Source: JAIROC01 sp031553535 (lineage in GTDB: Bacteria; Bacteroidota; Bacteroidia; Bacteroidales; WCHB1-69). From it: a DNA stretch of 64,000 bases. Position numbers and translations under genes: made by a program. Each line of letters starts with the position of its first letter. The stretch's first letter is position 1. Shown here piece by piece: positions 1 to 9,924 of this stretch. The notes under the pieces were generated by a model. It worked only from the letters and a program-made list of their open reading frames with translations, was not told the origin of the DNA and did not search any database. Where the stretch lies: the NCBI GenBank assembly GCA_031553535.1, contig JAVBLM010000017.1, positions 1 through 64,000 on the forward strand, in the 5' to 3' direction.

Positions 1-2
1 TA

Positions 3-1241
3 CTTCTGCTAAGTATGACAGGAAATGCACAGTGGGACTGGACAACCCTTAAAGTAGGTATAGGAGGGCTCTATAGTATTTCTTGTGTAAATGAGAATGT
101 AACCTATGTGTGTGGAAACGGAGCCAGTATTGTAAAAACCGTCGATGGCGGTAAAACCTGGACATTATTAAATAGTGAATCCGGTATTCTTTTCCAAAGC
201 ATTAAATTTATAGATGAACAAACCGGCTTTGTGGGAGGAGGTACTGTCAGTGGAGGAACCAGTACTCCTGACGAAGGCGGTGGAATAGTATGGAAAACCA
301 CCAATGGCGGTGAAAGCTGGCAGGATATCACTCCACCCGATAGTATAAATATGGTGAACGGTATCTTTGCCATAGACAAGGATACATTGTATATCCAGCA
401 GTATCAATCATGTAATTTATTAAAAACCACTAATGGAGGGATTACATGGGATACTGTGTTAGCATTAACTTCTACAGAAGCAATTATGAATTTCTATATG
501 GCAGAGAGTGTCGCTTATGTAATTGCATTTGGACCTTATACAGGTGGAAGAAAGATTTACCAAACTAAAGACTATGGCAAGACCTGGCAGGAGGTGTATA
601 GAAATTCATCATTGATTCTCAATCCATCCAGCAGTGACTTGGTGTTTTTTCATCCGGATACCGTATATGCTTATATGCCGGATAGTTTATTGTATACAAC
701 GGATGGCTTTGTTAATCATATAAAATATCCCTATGAAAACATACACGGTATGGTCAAAGCCAAACGGTTTAGTAATGGAAACTATTGTCTGATTACTAAT
801 GATAATAGTTCTTATGGGAATTCTTTTTACGGCAATATATGGGGATATGATTTTGAATCCTATCCATACGACGTATATAGTGTACGTGCAGTAGATGGTG
901 TTTCGGATAGTGTTTTTTATGTTTTGCAATACAATGGAACTATTTATACAAACCGCTATTTTGAGCAGGATACCAATAATATGATTGCATTGGAAAAAGA
1001 GGATGATTTTGTATTGTATCCCAATCCAACGACTGGAGAATTGAGAATGGAGAATGGAGAATGGAGAATGGAGAATATTGAGATTTATGATGTTATGGGT
1101 AGACATGTTTACCTGTTCACCCATCCACGTGTCCACTCGTCTACTATAGATATAGATATTTCGCACCTACCGGCAGGTATTTATTTTATACGGATAAATA
1201 CGGAAACAGGAATGGTTATGAAGAAAATTATAAAGGAATAA
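3..1241 (+). CDS. T9SS-sorted Ycf48/BNR-like protein, 5' end cut by window
   Basis: The reading frame is open through the left edge of the window. The codons before the first ATG (position 15) read LLLS and look like the end of a signal peptide (..LLLSMTGNAQ), so the true start lies outside. The body has repeated beta-propeller signatures such as VDGGKTWT, TTNGGESW, TTNGGITW and KDYGKTWQ, typical of Ycf48/BNR-like propellers. The last ~80 residues form a T9SS type A sorting domain: LYPNPTTGEL, then IYDVMGRHVY, then LPAGIYFIRI and a basic end. It is inferred to be exported and then anchored or released at the cell surface; no enzymatic role is visible. The C25 protease gene follows after 47 bp, probably in the same operon. 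A heptanucleotide repeat lies inside the sorting-domain coding sequence. Confidence 0.85.
   Translation, partial: LLLSMTGNAQWDWTTLKVGIGGLYSISCVNENVTYVCGNGASIVKTVDGGKTWTLLNSESGILFQSIKFIDEQTGFVGGGTVSGGTSTPDEGGGIVWKTTNGGESWQDITPPDSINMVNGIFAIDKDTLYIQQYQSCNLLKTTNGGITWDTVLALTSTEAIMNFYMAESVAYVIAFGPYTGGRKIYQTKDYGKTWQEVYRNSSLILNPSSSDLVFFHPDTVYAYMPDSLLYTTDGFVNHIKYPYENIHGMVKAKRFSNGNYCLITNDNSSYGNSFYGNIWGYDFESYPYDVYSVRAVDGVSDSVFYVLQYNGTIYTNRYFEQDTNNMIALEKEDDFVLYPNPTTGELRMENGEWRMENIEIYDVMGRHVYLFTHPRVHSSTIDIDISHLPAGIYFIRINTETGMVMKKIIKE
1036..1077 (+). repeat. Heptanucleotide microsatellite (GAGAATG x6) inside a coding region
   Basis: Six consecutive 7-nt units, GAGAATT, four GAGAATG and GAGAATA, lie inside the T9SS sorting domain of the first gene. 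They encode the ELRMENGEWRMEN segment. Seven is not a multiple of three, so gain or loss of one unit would shift the frame and remove the rest of the sorting domain. Confidence 0.9.
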
Positions 1242-1288
1242 CAGATAATCCAGAAAAATGAAAATAAACGAACCTAAATCAACGTATT

Positions 1289-4200
1289 ATGAAAAATTTT
1301 TACATCCTCATCAGTATGTTCCTGCTCTCTATGGCAGGAAAGGCACAGGTAAGCGACCTGTTGCAATTATCTTCTTCCGAATTGCAATTCCATGCAGCGG
1401 ACAGTTTTACACAGGTTTCTTTTCAAGGGTGCAGCTTTGGAAGTGAAGCAGGTGCACCTCAGATACCTTACCGGGTAGTGCGTTATGTACTCCCTTTCGA
1501 CCGGAAAGTAGATTCCGTCCGTATAGATAGCCTGTCGTCCCAAACCCTTGGCGAGGCATACCGTATCTATCCCGTCCAGCCTGTACATTCCCTCAACGAA
1601 CCCCCTCCCGCTTTTGTGCCGCCCGATACGGCGATCTACACTACTTCCGTCCCTTACCCGGATGTGCGGGTAGAGATAGCAGGCCATGTATATGATAAAG
1701 GCTACCATATTGTAACCTTGCATGTATATCCGTTGGCTTATACTCCTTCTACAGGGCAATTGCAGGTATATACTTCCATTGGTTTTACGTTGCAACTGAC
1801 GGCAAATGACGCACCGGGTGTACGCCCCCGTTTCCAGTCGGAATCCATGCGGCACCTTATCCTCAACCAGATCCGGGCTATGGTACGCAATCCCCTGGCA
1901 GTGGACGGAGTCCAGGGAGGAGGCACGCAACTATTCCCGTTGAATCAACCCCAACCCCTGCACGGCGCGGTTCCCCAGTCCACCTATTTTGCCGGCTCCA
2001 TGCCCGATTATATTATTATTACCAACAATACGGATATCAATGGCAACGCAGTTCCCTTACATGAGGGCAAAAGCATGACGGAGATATTCGCCCGGCTGGC
2101 GGAGTGGAAAACAAAGAAAGGCGTACCCGCCGTAGTGGTAACGGTGGACGAGATCAAAGCCCGTTACCGCGGCAACGATTTGCAGGAGCAGATCCGCAAC
2201 TACCTCAAGGATATCTATGAAAATCATTACGGCTGTACCTATGTGCTTTTGGGAGGAGATGACAATATTATTCCCGTACGCTCTACTTATTATAAAGAGA
2301 ATTTATTTTTCCCTTCCGACCTGTATTATACGGCGGTACATCGCTCCTGGGATGAGAATCAAAATGGAATATATGGGGAAGATGAAGGTGATGCCGATGA
2401 AACAGCGGAATTCTATTCCGGACGCGCCCCGGCAGAGAATGCGCAGGAAGCCCAGGTTTTTGTAAGCAAGGTAATCGGCTATGAAACGCTGGGCGGGGTT
2501 ACGGACAAGAATTATGTAAAAAATAATTTGTATATAGTAGCCGGAACACACGGGTTTATGATTCTTCCACGCATAAACAATATAGTGGACAGGTTGTCGG
2601 CCGCTACACAATTGACACATTGGCGCATCTATGATAACCCTGCTTCATGGAATGGAAATGAAGTCTTAAACAGGGTCAATACTCTTAAGCGCTTGAATAA
2701 CGGGGAAAATACAGGCAAGTTTCACCTGGTATACCATCATGATCATTCGGGGTATGACGGCATGGGTGCATCCCTTGAAATTCAAGGACAAAGTCTCTCC
2801 AGGGAAGATATGGATGCACTGGTCAATACCCCATATTACCAGGTTATGTTAAGCACCGGTTGTAGTCCGGGAAGATTCACCGAAGATTGTATTGCGGAAC
2901 ATTACCTGAATAATCCGCTGGGAGGAGGGGCAGCGATACTTGCCAGCAGCGAAGAGTCATTCCCACAAGAAGAGAATTTTACCCATCTTTGCGAATATTT
3001 GTATGGCATGAATGATTTGTCTCCGGTATATAACCTGGGGATTTTGCATGATATGGCCAATGTAATTTCTGCCGCTTCCTCACCGATGGAGTTTTTCTAT
3101 AAGCGGAAGAATCATTTGTTCGGTTGCCCGGAGATGCCTGTCTGGACACAGGCGCCCCGTACGTTCAATGTTGCCCTGTCCCAATCTTCCATATCAAATG
3201 TAAACAACCGGTTAACCGTGCAGGTCAATAACCTCGATCCGGCGGTGCTGGATAAAATCACGGTTTGCCTCTATAAGGAAGGGGATATATACATGCGCGT
3301 AATCGATACGGAAATTAACTCTTCCTCCCGTTCGTATCAGTTTCCGGTCAGCCCCCAGGCCTACGGTACACTTTATATTACGGTAACCGGGCATAACTAC
3401 CTGCCTTACCGTGACAGCATCCCTGCATTTGTAGAAGGGAAGAACCTTTTTATCCATAACCTTACAGTGGATGATGCCTCCGCTCCTGTTCCCAACGGGC
3501 AATTGGATGCCGGGGAAACAGTGGATTTACCCCTGGTGCTGGAAAATAACGGAAGCGCCTATGCACAGAATGTGAGCGCCACCCTCAGCTGTACAAAATA
3601 CGACGAAAGCGATGCCGGGGATATCGTAAGCATTTTAAATACCAATCCGGTATATTTCGGGGATGTCCAGGCAGGGTTTACCAAAGCCAACCTGGGCAAT
3701 CCTTTCCGCATTGCCGTAAACAGCAACGCTGAGGACGGAACCCTGCTTGTTTTTACCTTGCATATCACGGGCATGGATTACAGTGAGCAACGCCGCTTTA
3801 CCCTTCCGGTATATGCCTCCAAACTGGAAAGGGTGCAAAACAGTTATACTACCCGCATCAACAACGATAATAGTATCGATGCGGGAGACGAAGTAAGCCT
3901 CTATATCGATATCCTGAACAAAGGAACCGGAAAAGCGGCCGGGGTTACGGCAACGCTTACTTCCCCGGCTTCCCATATTACCGTCAATACTGGAACGGTC
4001 AGCTACGGGGATATGGATTTATTCGAACAAAAGGCCAATACCGTCCCGTTTGTTTTTACCACCTCCCAGGCCTATAACGGGGAAAAGTTTATCCTGGAAT
4101 TGCAAACCGCATCGGGAACTGTAATCCGGAATACATTTGATTTAACTATTCCCAGTGGAGCTCTTTCATGGCGTCAATATACAAATACGACAAATTCTAT

Positions 4201-7200
4201 TACCTTGGAATGGTATCCTTATGGGTTATCTAAAAAGTACAACATCTACCGCAGTTCCACTGTAAACGGAACCTACACCCGTTTAAACGCGTCTCCCATA
4301 GAGAATCTGGCGGTATACACGGATACGGAGCTTCCATCCAAAACCACGTATTATTACAAGGTAAGCTATATCAATGATGCAGGCAATGAAAGCCGGTTAT
4401 CTGCCCCCTGTGAAGCATGGACAACCTTTCCGTATCATCCCGGATTTCCGGTAAGCTTGCCGGAAGAACTGGGATATACTGTAATAGCTTCTCCTTCCGT
4501 GTTGGATGTAAACCGGGATGGAAATAAGGAAATCTTTTTTGCCACCTATAAGGTAGGAATTAGAGGAACGGTATATGCGTTTGACCATCAGGGGAAGGAA
4601 TTATACGGTAATCCCTCCGCCATAAGTGGTTTTGCAAATATGGAAGAGGAAATATGGTCTACCCCTTCCCTGGCGGATATCGATAACGACGGCTGTGTAG
4701 AAGTTGTTTTTTCTACGCGGCGGCAAATTTCCGATTCCCAGGGCACAGGAACGGTCTTTGCCTATAAAACCACAGGGGACCGTAATGGGGATGGGAAGCC
4801 GGATCGTTGTTGGTCGGCCAATACAACGGAAAACATACGCGGGGTTATTCTTGCTGATTTGGATCACGATGCTTCCACCCTGGAAAGCGTTGCCCCTGTT
4901 GTCCCAAACAATATATCCTTTCCTGTTATTAACCGGAATGGGGCAATATATGACAACCTTGCTTATGGCCTTCCAAGTAAGGATGATTTTTACAGTACGG
5001 CTGCCATCGCCGATATTGATAACGACGGAAACAAAGAAATTGTTTTTGTCACGGGACAGGGATTATTTGTCTATGAAAAAAAAGAGGACGGAAAATACCG
5101 GCTACAGTGGAATAAAACCGAACCCTTACTGCCATCGTATGAATACACAAGCGTCCCTGTTGTTCTCGCCGATCTGGATGGGGACGGGGATATGGAAATT
5201 GTTTTCCTTATCCGCTTTGCATTGGGGAATACAGGAAAGAAAACAAAGGCTGTCTGTTGTGCCGTACATCATGACGGCACCTTCGTTGCCGGCTGGGAAC
5301 CGGTAGAGAACCGCAGCATTTTATCGGATAGTAAAGTTACTACATATTTATCCAATCTTGCCGTGGGGGATATCGATAATGACGGGTACCCGGAGGTAGT
5401 TATGGTGGGTAACAAGAACTTGTATGTATTTGATCATACAGGCAATCTCTTTCCGGGTTTTCCAATGAGAAAGGAGATCGATATGACCAACAAGGCCCCT
5501 TTACTGGCGGATGTGGATGGAGGTGGCGACCTGGAAATAATAGTATGCGGGACAGATGAGAGGCTGTATGCCTATAAACCGGACGGAACGTCGGCTTATG
5601 GCTTTCCCCTGGAGGCCGGAAGTATTGTAACCCCTTGCGTTGCAGATATCGACGGGGATGGAAAAAATGAGATCATTGTCATAGGTAATGGAATGCTTTA
5701 TGTTTGGGATACCGATGGGGATTCCCGTAAGATAGCATGGGGACATGTCCGCCATGACGAACGCAATACGGGAGCTTATAAGAAGGAAGAGTGTATTTCT
5801 TCTGCTTCTTCCCTTGAGGTAACTGCCAATACCGTTTGGAATACCGACCGTGTGGTTTTAAACAACCAGGTGGTTATTCCGGACGGAATAACACTTACCA
5901 TTACTTCAACTGTTTATTTATCGGGTAAAATTGTTGTCCGCCCCGGTGGCAAGCTTATTGTAGACGGCGGTGTTTTAACGAACACCTGTGATGGAGAAGT
6001 ATGGCGGGGAATAGAAGTATGGGGACAGAATAATGCCATACAAACGAATGATCTTCAAGGTACGGTAGAACTTAAAAACAATGCACGGATAGAAAACGCG
6101 GTATGTGGAATTTATCTTGGGAATAAACTTGCACTTTATTGGAATCAACATAGCCACAGCCCTGCAATAATATCCAGGTATGGAGGCGGAGGAATAATAA
6201 AGGCTCAAAATGCTCATTTTATAAATAACCAACAAGCAGTATATTTTGCCCCCTACATTTGCTATTATGATAATACATTTCAAAATAATCAAAGTCAATT
6301 CAAAAATTGCCAATTTCTGTTGGATGATGCATCCCTTTTCGAGCAGGCGGGAAAAGCCCAGGTTGAGTTGCAGGGTGTCCGCGGAGTTCCCTTTGCAGAC
6401 TGTGTGTTTGCAGATGACCGTAGCAAAACTTCTTTAACTAAATTTACCTCTGGTATCCATGCCAATGCGTCAAGTATAAAGATTGGCTCTGCATATATGT
6501 CTCCCCTGAACTATGCCGGATGTAGTTTCAGAAATTTCGACAAGGCTATCTCCATACAAAACTCCGGGATCCATGCCAGCCAGGTTTATTCCAGTGAATT
6601 CGGGGGCAATAACATGGCCATAGATGCATGGGCAGCAAACAGCCTGGTTGTGGAAGGATGCCATTTTGGTAATCCCCATACCGTATATTCTCCTGATCAG
6701 GGCATATACGGCATTTATTTGGACAGGTCGTACGGTTATACTATTTTAAACAACTATTTTACAGGTGGAGGAACCGGCATGCTCGTAGAGAACTCAGGAG
6801 CAGGAAATCATATCGTAAAAAACAACACCTTTGATAACCTTTGTGTTGCTTGTTTAGTAAGAGGAAATAACAGTGACGGAGGAGAAGGATCACAAGCACA
6901 GGGTTTGGCGTTCCGGTGCAATACATTTGATCGTAATGAAAGTGATATCTCCATTGCAGCGGATGGCACGATAAGGTATCTTCAATCGGGAGAAAACAGT
7001 GCGTTGGCAACGGGTAACAGGTTTTTTTATTCGGTTGTGAATATTGCCAATGAATATGTCTCCCCTTTTGAATACCAGTATGTTTCTTCGGATATTTCCC
7101 ATTTACCCTTATATATTCTCAATCTCACTGGTGTCATATTGTCCGGCAGGAACAGGGATGATTGTAGAAGCTATGGCTATGGGGGAGATTCTTATTACCA

Positions 7201-9157
7201 GACGGCTCTCCAACAGGATCTCGGAACGCTGGATGTTAATTACGATGAGGCGCACATGTCCCATATTCTAAAGAAAGAAATGTATGAAAATAATGGTTAT
7301 AGCGTTAATCCTATTGAATGGAATGACCCGGAAGTAAGGTCTATTGTTGACCGGCTTACCCTCATGCCTGATAATATTACAATAACTATAGACGGAACAA
7401 CACCAACATCTGTTTTTGAACAACAGGTCGTATTGTATTACGAACTTACGAACTTACAACAGCGGATGGATGTTTCCTGTTACAGCGCATTAGAGTTGCT
7501 TTCTACTGATACATCAGGACTTAATATAGGGGAATACCGTAAATGGATGGGAAGATTAAATACGGTAGAATCCCAATACCTGTTGGTTGACAGCTATATT
7601 ATTTTTAATGATTTTTCACAGGCAGAAATGATTCTGGAGCAAATGCCGTTAATATTTGAAGGCATGGATACGGAAGCACATCAAAACTATTTGGATTATT
7701 ATTATGTGGTAAGGGATCTTTATTTTCCTGATACGGAAACATACGAAGAATTTTATCCTTATCTGACAGAAGAATTAATTCGTTATTCGTTAGAAAATAA
7801 CACATTAACCACTGAATTAACAGACAAATTCTCCCGGGAACTAATATATTGTTTTATGGAAAATGGGGAGCTTCCCACATATTTTCAGTCGGAATTGATA
7901 GGGATCATACCTCTTGAGGTGATGAATGATTTTATACACGGCCAAGAGCCTTATCCATTGGAAGACGGCAGCATACTTCCCCCTGAATTGAAAAATGAAC
8001 TGGTTCGCTATCTCAGGGAAGAGCTTCCTTCTGATATGATAGGAGAATGGCGTCATAATTTACTGAAAGACAGACGGTGCTATTATTATTGGATATACGA
8101 TTTTGCTTCTTTTGGTTCCCCTGACGGGATCGTTTTAGATCAAGAAATGATTGATTATTACTATTGGCATGGCCTTCCTGCTGAGTTTATTGCTGGAGTG
8201 TATCAATTTTTCGATGATATGTACCATTCCGGGGGAGAATTCAGCCCTGATTACTGGGCAAATATTATGATTCGTGCTTTCGAAGAGCAGAACGCAATGC
8301 CTTATTATATAATAAATATGTTGAAGGATTATATCCGGGCTAATCCCAAAGATGAACTGACTCGCAGCTTGTTTTTTTATTCGATAACAAGGGGAATGCA
8401 TCACGAAGCATTATATGAGTTGATTCATCCTTACATAACCAATAATACATTTATCCATCATTGGCCGGATGAATTGATTCCTTGTGTTACAGCAGACAGG
8501 GAACGCCTCCCTTCTTTGCTGTTTGAATTGAGTTATTCTTTCGTACAAACACATACGGCATTTTCTCATTGGCAAGGGCAACTGGATTATACCACCCGTG
8601 AACTTCCTTCTGATTTTCTAGGTGAATTGATTCGTTATTTCGCCGGGGAGAACGAACCCGGATTGTATGGTGAAGAAATCCCATTGCATCTGGAACAAGA
8701 GATAATCCGCTTATCCTCTAACAATGACTATGCGGGAATAAGAAGCTATTCGTTGGGAGAACAGCTATTCCCAGACTGGGAAATCAAGACCGTTACCATC
8801 CGGAGGACTATCGAAGAATATTCCTATTGTGTCTATCAGTTTAATCCGCTGTGGAAAAGCATATCGGGAAATAATAAAGATAATTCCTTTGAGGAAAAGG
8901 CAAATAACGCGGGAAAGATGCAGTTGAGTGTTTATCCTAACCCTGCTGATAATATACTCTATATTGAATTGTATAATCTTCCCAAAACACCGGTAGATTA
9001 TATCCTCTATGATATGCAGGGAAAACAATTGTCAAGGGGCAATTTCAATAGCCGGAAACATGAAATGGATATATCTTCTTTGAGTACAGGAGTGTATTTC
9101 CTGCATTTTAAAACCGAAGATTGTACCCCGGTGGTAAAAAAAGTAATTAAAAACTAA
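1289..9157 (+). CDS. Giant gingipain-like (peptidase C25) T9SS cargo protein, 2622 aa
   Basis: The start is the ATG giving a signal peptide (MKNFYILISMFLLSMAGKAQ). A propeptide-like region precedes a C25 cysteine-protease domain at about residues 240-640. Its candidate catalytic His486 lies in HHDHSG and Cys525 in STGCSPG, the spacing and order seen in gingipains. Next come CARDB-like beta domains (~700-960), a fibronectin III-like domain (~965-1050) and about seven FG-GAP-type repeats with Asp-rich calcium loops (DVNRDGNKE, DIDNDG, DLDGDGD, DIDGDGKNE; ~1060-1480). A parallel beta-helix-like region follows (~1500-1950), then a long Glu/Leu/Tyr-rich helical region with recurring ELPxxxxxELIRY-type segments (~2080-2520). 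The protein ends in a T9SS type A sorting domain (VYPNPADN, LYDMQGKQL, STGVYFLHF, KKVIKN). It is inferred to be a secreted or surface protease that degrades host or environmental protein. The first half looks visibly richer in G+C than the second. Confidence 0.9.
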   Translation: MKNFYILISMFLLSMAGKAQVSDLLQLSSSELQFHAADSFTQVSFQGCSFGSEAGAPQIPYRVVRYVLPFDRKVDSVRIDSLSSQTLGEAYRIYPVQPVHSLNEPPPAFVPPDTAIYTTSVPYPDVRVEIAGHVYDKGYHIVTLHVYPLAYTPSTGQLQVYTSIGFTLQLTANDAPGVRPRFQSESMRHLILNQIRAMVRNPLAVDGVQGGGTQLFPLNQPQPLHGAVPQSTYFAGSMPDYIIITNNTDINGNAVPLHEGKSMTEIFARLAEWKTKKGVPAVVVTVDEIKARYRGNDLQEQIRNYLKDIYENHYGCTYVLLGGDDNIIPVRSTYYKENLFFPSDLYYTAVHRSWDENQNGIYGEDEGDADETAEFYSGRAPAENAQEAQVFVSKVIGYETLGGVTDKNYVKNNLYIVAGTHGFMILPRINNIVDRLSAATQLTHWRIYDNPASWNGNEVLNRVNTLKRLNNGENTGKFHLVYHHDHSGYDGMGASLEIQGQSLSREDMDALVNTPYYQVMLSTGCSPGRFTEDCIAEHYLNNPLGGGAAILASSEESFPQEENFTHLCEYLYGMNDLSPVYNLGILHDMANVISAASSPMEFFYKRKNHLFGCPEMPVWTQAPRTFNVALSQSSISNVNNRLTVQVNNLDPAVLDKITVCLYKEGDIYMRVIDTEINSSSRSYQFPVSPQAYGTLYITVTGHNYLPYRDSIPAFVEGKNLFIHNLTVDDASAPVPNGQLDAGETVDLPLVLENNGSAYAQNVSATLSCTKYDESDAGDIVSILNTNPVYFGDVQAGFTKANLGNPFRIAVNSNAEDGTLLVFTLHITGMDYSEQRRFTLPVYASKLERVQNSYTTRINNDNSIDAGDEVSLYIDILNKGTGKAAGVTATLTSPASHITVNTGTVSYGDMDLFEQKANTVPFVFTTSQAYNGEKFILELQTASGTVIRNTFDLTIPSGALSWRQYTNTTNSITLEWYPYGLSKKYNIYRSSTVNGTYTRLNASPIENLAVYTDTELPSKTTYYYKVSYINDAGNESRLSAPCEAWTTFPYHPGFPVSLPEELGYTVIASPSVLDVNRDGNKEIFFATYKVGIRGTVYAFDHQGKELYGNPSAISGFANMEEEIWSTPSLADIDNDGCVEVVFSTRRQISDSQGTGTVFAYKTTGDRNGDGKPDRCWSANTTENIRGVILADLDHDASTLESVAPVVPNNISFPVINRNGAIYDNLAYGLPSKDDFYSTAAIADIDNDGNKEIVFVTGQGLFVYEKKEDGKYRLQWNKTEPLLPSYEYTSVPVVLADLDGDGDMEIVFLIRFALGNTGKKTKAVCCAVHHDGTFVAGWEPVENRSILSDSKVTTYLSNLAVGDIDNDGYPEVVMVGNKNLYVFDHTGNLFPGFPMRKEIDMTNKAPLLADVDGGGDLEIIVCGTDERLYAYKPDGTSAYGFPLEAGSIVTPCVADIDGDGKNEIIVIGNGMLYVWDTDGDSRKIAWGHVRHDERNTGAYKKEECISSASSLEVTANTVWNTDRVVLNNQVVIPDGITLTITSTVYLSGKIVVRPGGKLIVDGGVLTNTCDGEVWRGIEVWGQNNAIQTNDLQGTVELKNNARIENAVCGIYLGNKLALYWNQHSHSPAIISRYGGGGIIKAQNAHFINNQQAVYFAPYICYYDNTFQNNQSQFKNCQFLLDDASLFEQAGKAQVELQGVRGVPFADCVFADDRSKTSLTKFTSGIHANASSIKIGSAYMSPLNYAGCSFRNFDKAISIQNSGIHASQVYSSEFGGNNMAIDAWAANSLVVEGCHFGNPHTVYSPDQGIYGIYLDRSYGYTILNNYFTGGGTGMLVENSGAGNHIVKNNTFDNLCVACLVRGNNSDGGEGSQAQGLAFRCNTFDRNESDISIAADGTIRYLQSGENSALATGNRFFYSVVNIANEYVSPFEYQYVSSDISHLPLYILNLTGVILSGRNRDDCRSYGYGGDSYYQTALQQDLGTLDVNYDEAHMSHILKKEMYENNGYSVNPIEWNDPEVRSIVDRLTLMPDNITITIDGTTPTSVFEQQVVLYYELTNLQQRMDVSCYSALELLSTDTSGLNIGEYRKWMGRLNTVESQYLLVDSYIIFNDFSQAEMILEQMPLIFEGMDTEAHQNYLDYYYVVRDLYFPDTETYEEFYPYLTEELIRYSLENNTLTTELTDKFSRELIYCFMENGELPTYFQSELIGIIPLEVMNDFIHGQEPYPLEDGSILPPELKNELVRYLREELPSDMIGEWRHNLLKDRRCYYYWIYDFASFGSPDGIVLDQEMIDYYYWHGLPAEFIAGVYQFFDDMYHSGGEFSPDYWANIMIRAFEEQNAMPYYIINMLKDYIRANPKDELTRSLFFYSITRGMHHEALYELIHPYITNNTFIHHWPDELIPCVTADRERLPSLLFELSYSFVQTHTAFSHWQGQLDYTTRELPSDFLGELIRYFAGENEPGLYGEEIPLHLEQEIIRLSSNNDYAGIRSYSLGEQLFPDWEIKTVTIRRTIEEYSYCVYQFNPLWKSISGNNKDNSFEEKANNAGKMQLSVYPNPADNILYIELYNLPKTPVDYILYDMQGKQLSRGNFNSRKHEMDISSLSTGVYFLHFKTEDCTPVVKKVIKN

Positions 9158-9279
9158 AAGAAAAGAAGAACGAGTGCAACAAGAAGAAAGGATAAAACAG
9201 ATAAAGTAGATAAAATGCAGAAAAACTATTTATAATTTATAATTAATTAATCCGATTTATTAACCAAATACACAAAGTT

Positions 9280-9684
9280 ATGCCAGTAGTATTAAACAAA
9301 GTGGAACGCGGCAAACCTATGGACGAAGCCGCCCCGAAGAAATGGTACATTACATCCAAGACTTTATCACAGTTAAAGGAAAATGAAGTTGCCAAACAAA
9401 TCGCAAACGAAACCACGCTCAACCCCAAGGAAGCCGAGATGGCGATTTCGCAGTTGCAGCGGATTTTACTTCTTAACTTGTTATCAAGTAATAGTGTACA
9501 GCTGGGCGATTGGGGTTCGTTCTACCTGACCTGCAACAGTGAGGGAGCAGATACGAAAGAGATGCTTACCGCTAACTCAATCAGTCGCTTAAACATTCGC
9601 TTTAAGCCCGGTAAGGCAATCAAAGATGCTTTAAAGGAAGCTACTTTTGTTTTCGCCGAAGACCTTGTCAGCAAGAAAGAATAA
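9280..9684 (+). CDS. HU-like DNA-binding protein (Bacteroidota HU-related family)
   Basis: This 134-residue protein begins MPVVLNKVERGKPMDEAAP and has the layout of the HU-related family common in Bacteroidota: an N-terminal extension (RGKPxxxxAPKKWY), a helical half (LSQLKENEVAKQIANET, then AEMAISQLQRILL), and the HU strand segment GDWGSFYLTCNSEG, followed by RLNIRFKPG. It should bind DNA as a dimer. The canonical Pro-tipped arm of HU is not obvious, as usual for this subfamily. Its stop codon is directly followed by an array of 22-bp-period repeats. Family assignment is firm; cellular role is unknown. Confidence 0.85.
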   Translation: MPVVLNKVERGKPMDEAAPKKWYITSKTLSQLKENEVAKQIANETTLNPKEAEMAISQLQRILLLNLLSSNSVQLGDWGSFYLTCNSEGADTKEMLTANSISRLNIRFKPGKAIKDALKEATFVFAEDLVSKKE

Positions 9685-9805
9685 ATACGAGCCGTCGCAT
9701 TTATTGATGCGAGCCGTTGTATTTTTCAATACGAGCCGTTGTTCTTGGTCGATACGAGCCGTTGTATCTTTCAATGGGAGCCGTCGCATTTCCAGGTGCG
9801 ACAGT
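9685..9805. repeat. Tandem array with 22-23 bp period after the HU-like gene
   Basis: About six degenerate units share the core CGAGCCGTYGYATTT. Equivalent bases fall at 9688, 9710, 9732, 9755, 9777 and 9799, giving spacings of 22, 22, 23, 22 and 22 bp, close to two helical turns. The period is not a multiple of three, so the array is not a conserved coding repeat, although a short reading frame crosses it. It begins immediately after the stop codon of the HU-like gene. There are no spacers of the CRISPR kind. Confidence 0.9.
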
Positions 9806-9871
9806 TCGCAAACCGGTAACCGCTTATTTCGCACTTGTAACCTTGGGTAGTCTTATTGTTTTTAAAACAGA

Positions 9872-9902
9872 AAGAAGCTGTTCAATGAATAAACAACTTC
9901 TT
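9872..9902. terminator. Bidirectional hairpin terminator between HU-like gene/array and ferredoxin
   Basis: AAGAAGCTGTT (9872-9882) pairs with AACAACTTCTT (9892-9902) with one G-T wobble. T-runs follow on both strands. It lies between convergent genes and is well placed to end both the HU-like transcript and the ferredoxin transcript. Confidence 0.7.
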
Positions 9903-9924
9903 TTTGATATGATTTAAAAGTGAA

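Noticed and set aside
4704..5306. 200-codon frame inside the C25 protease gene
   Set aside because: It lies in another frame of a well-supported gene and has no features of its own.
9685..9805. CRISPR array
   Set aside because: Period 22-23 bp with only a few variable bases between cores, no 30-40 bp spacers, and no cas genes. The 42-bp arrays were rejected for the same reason.
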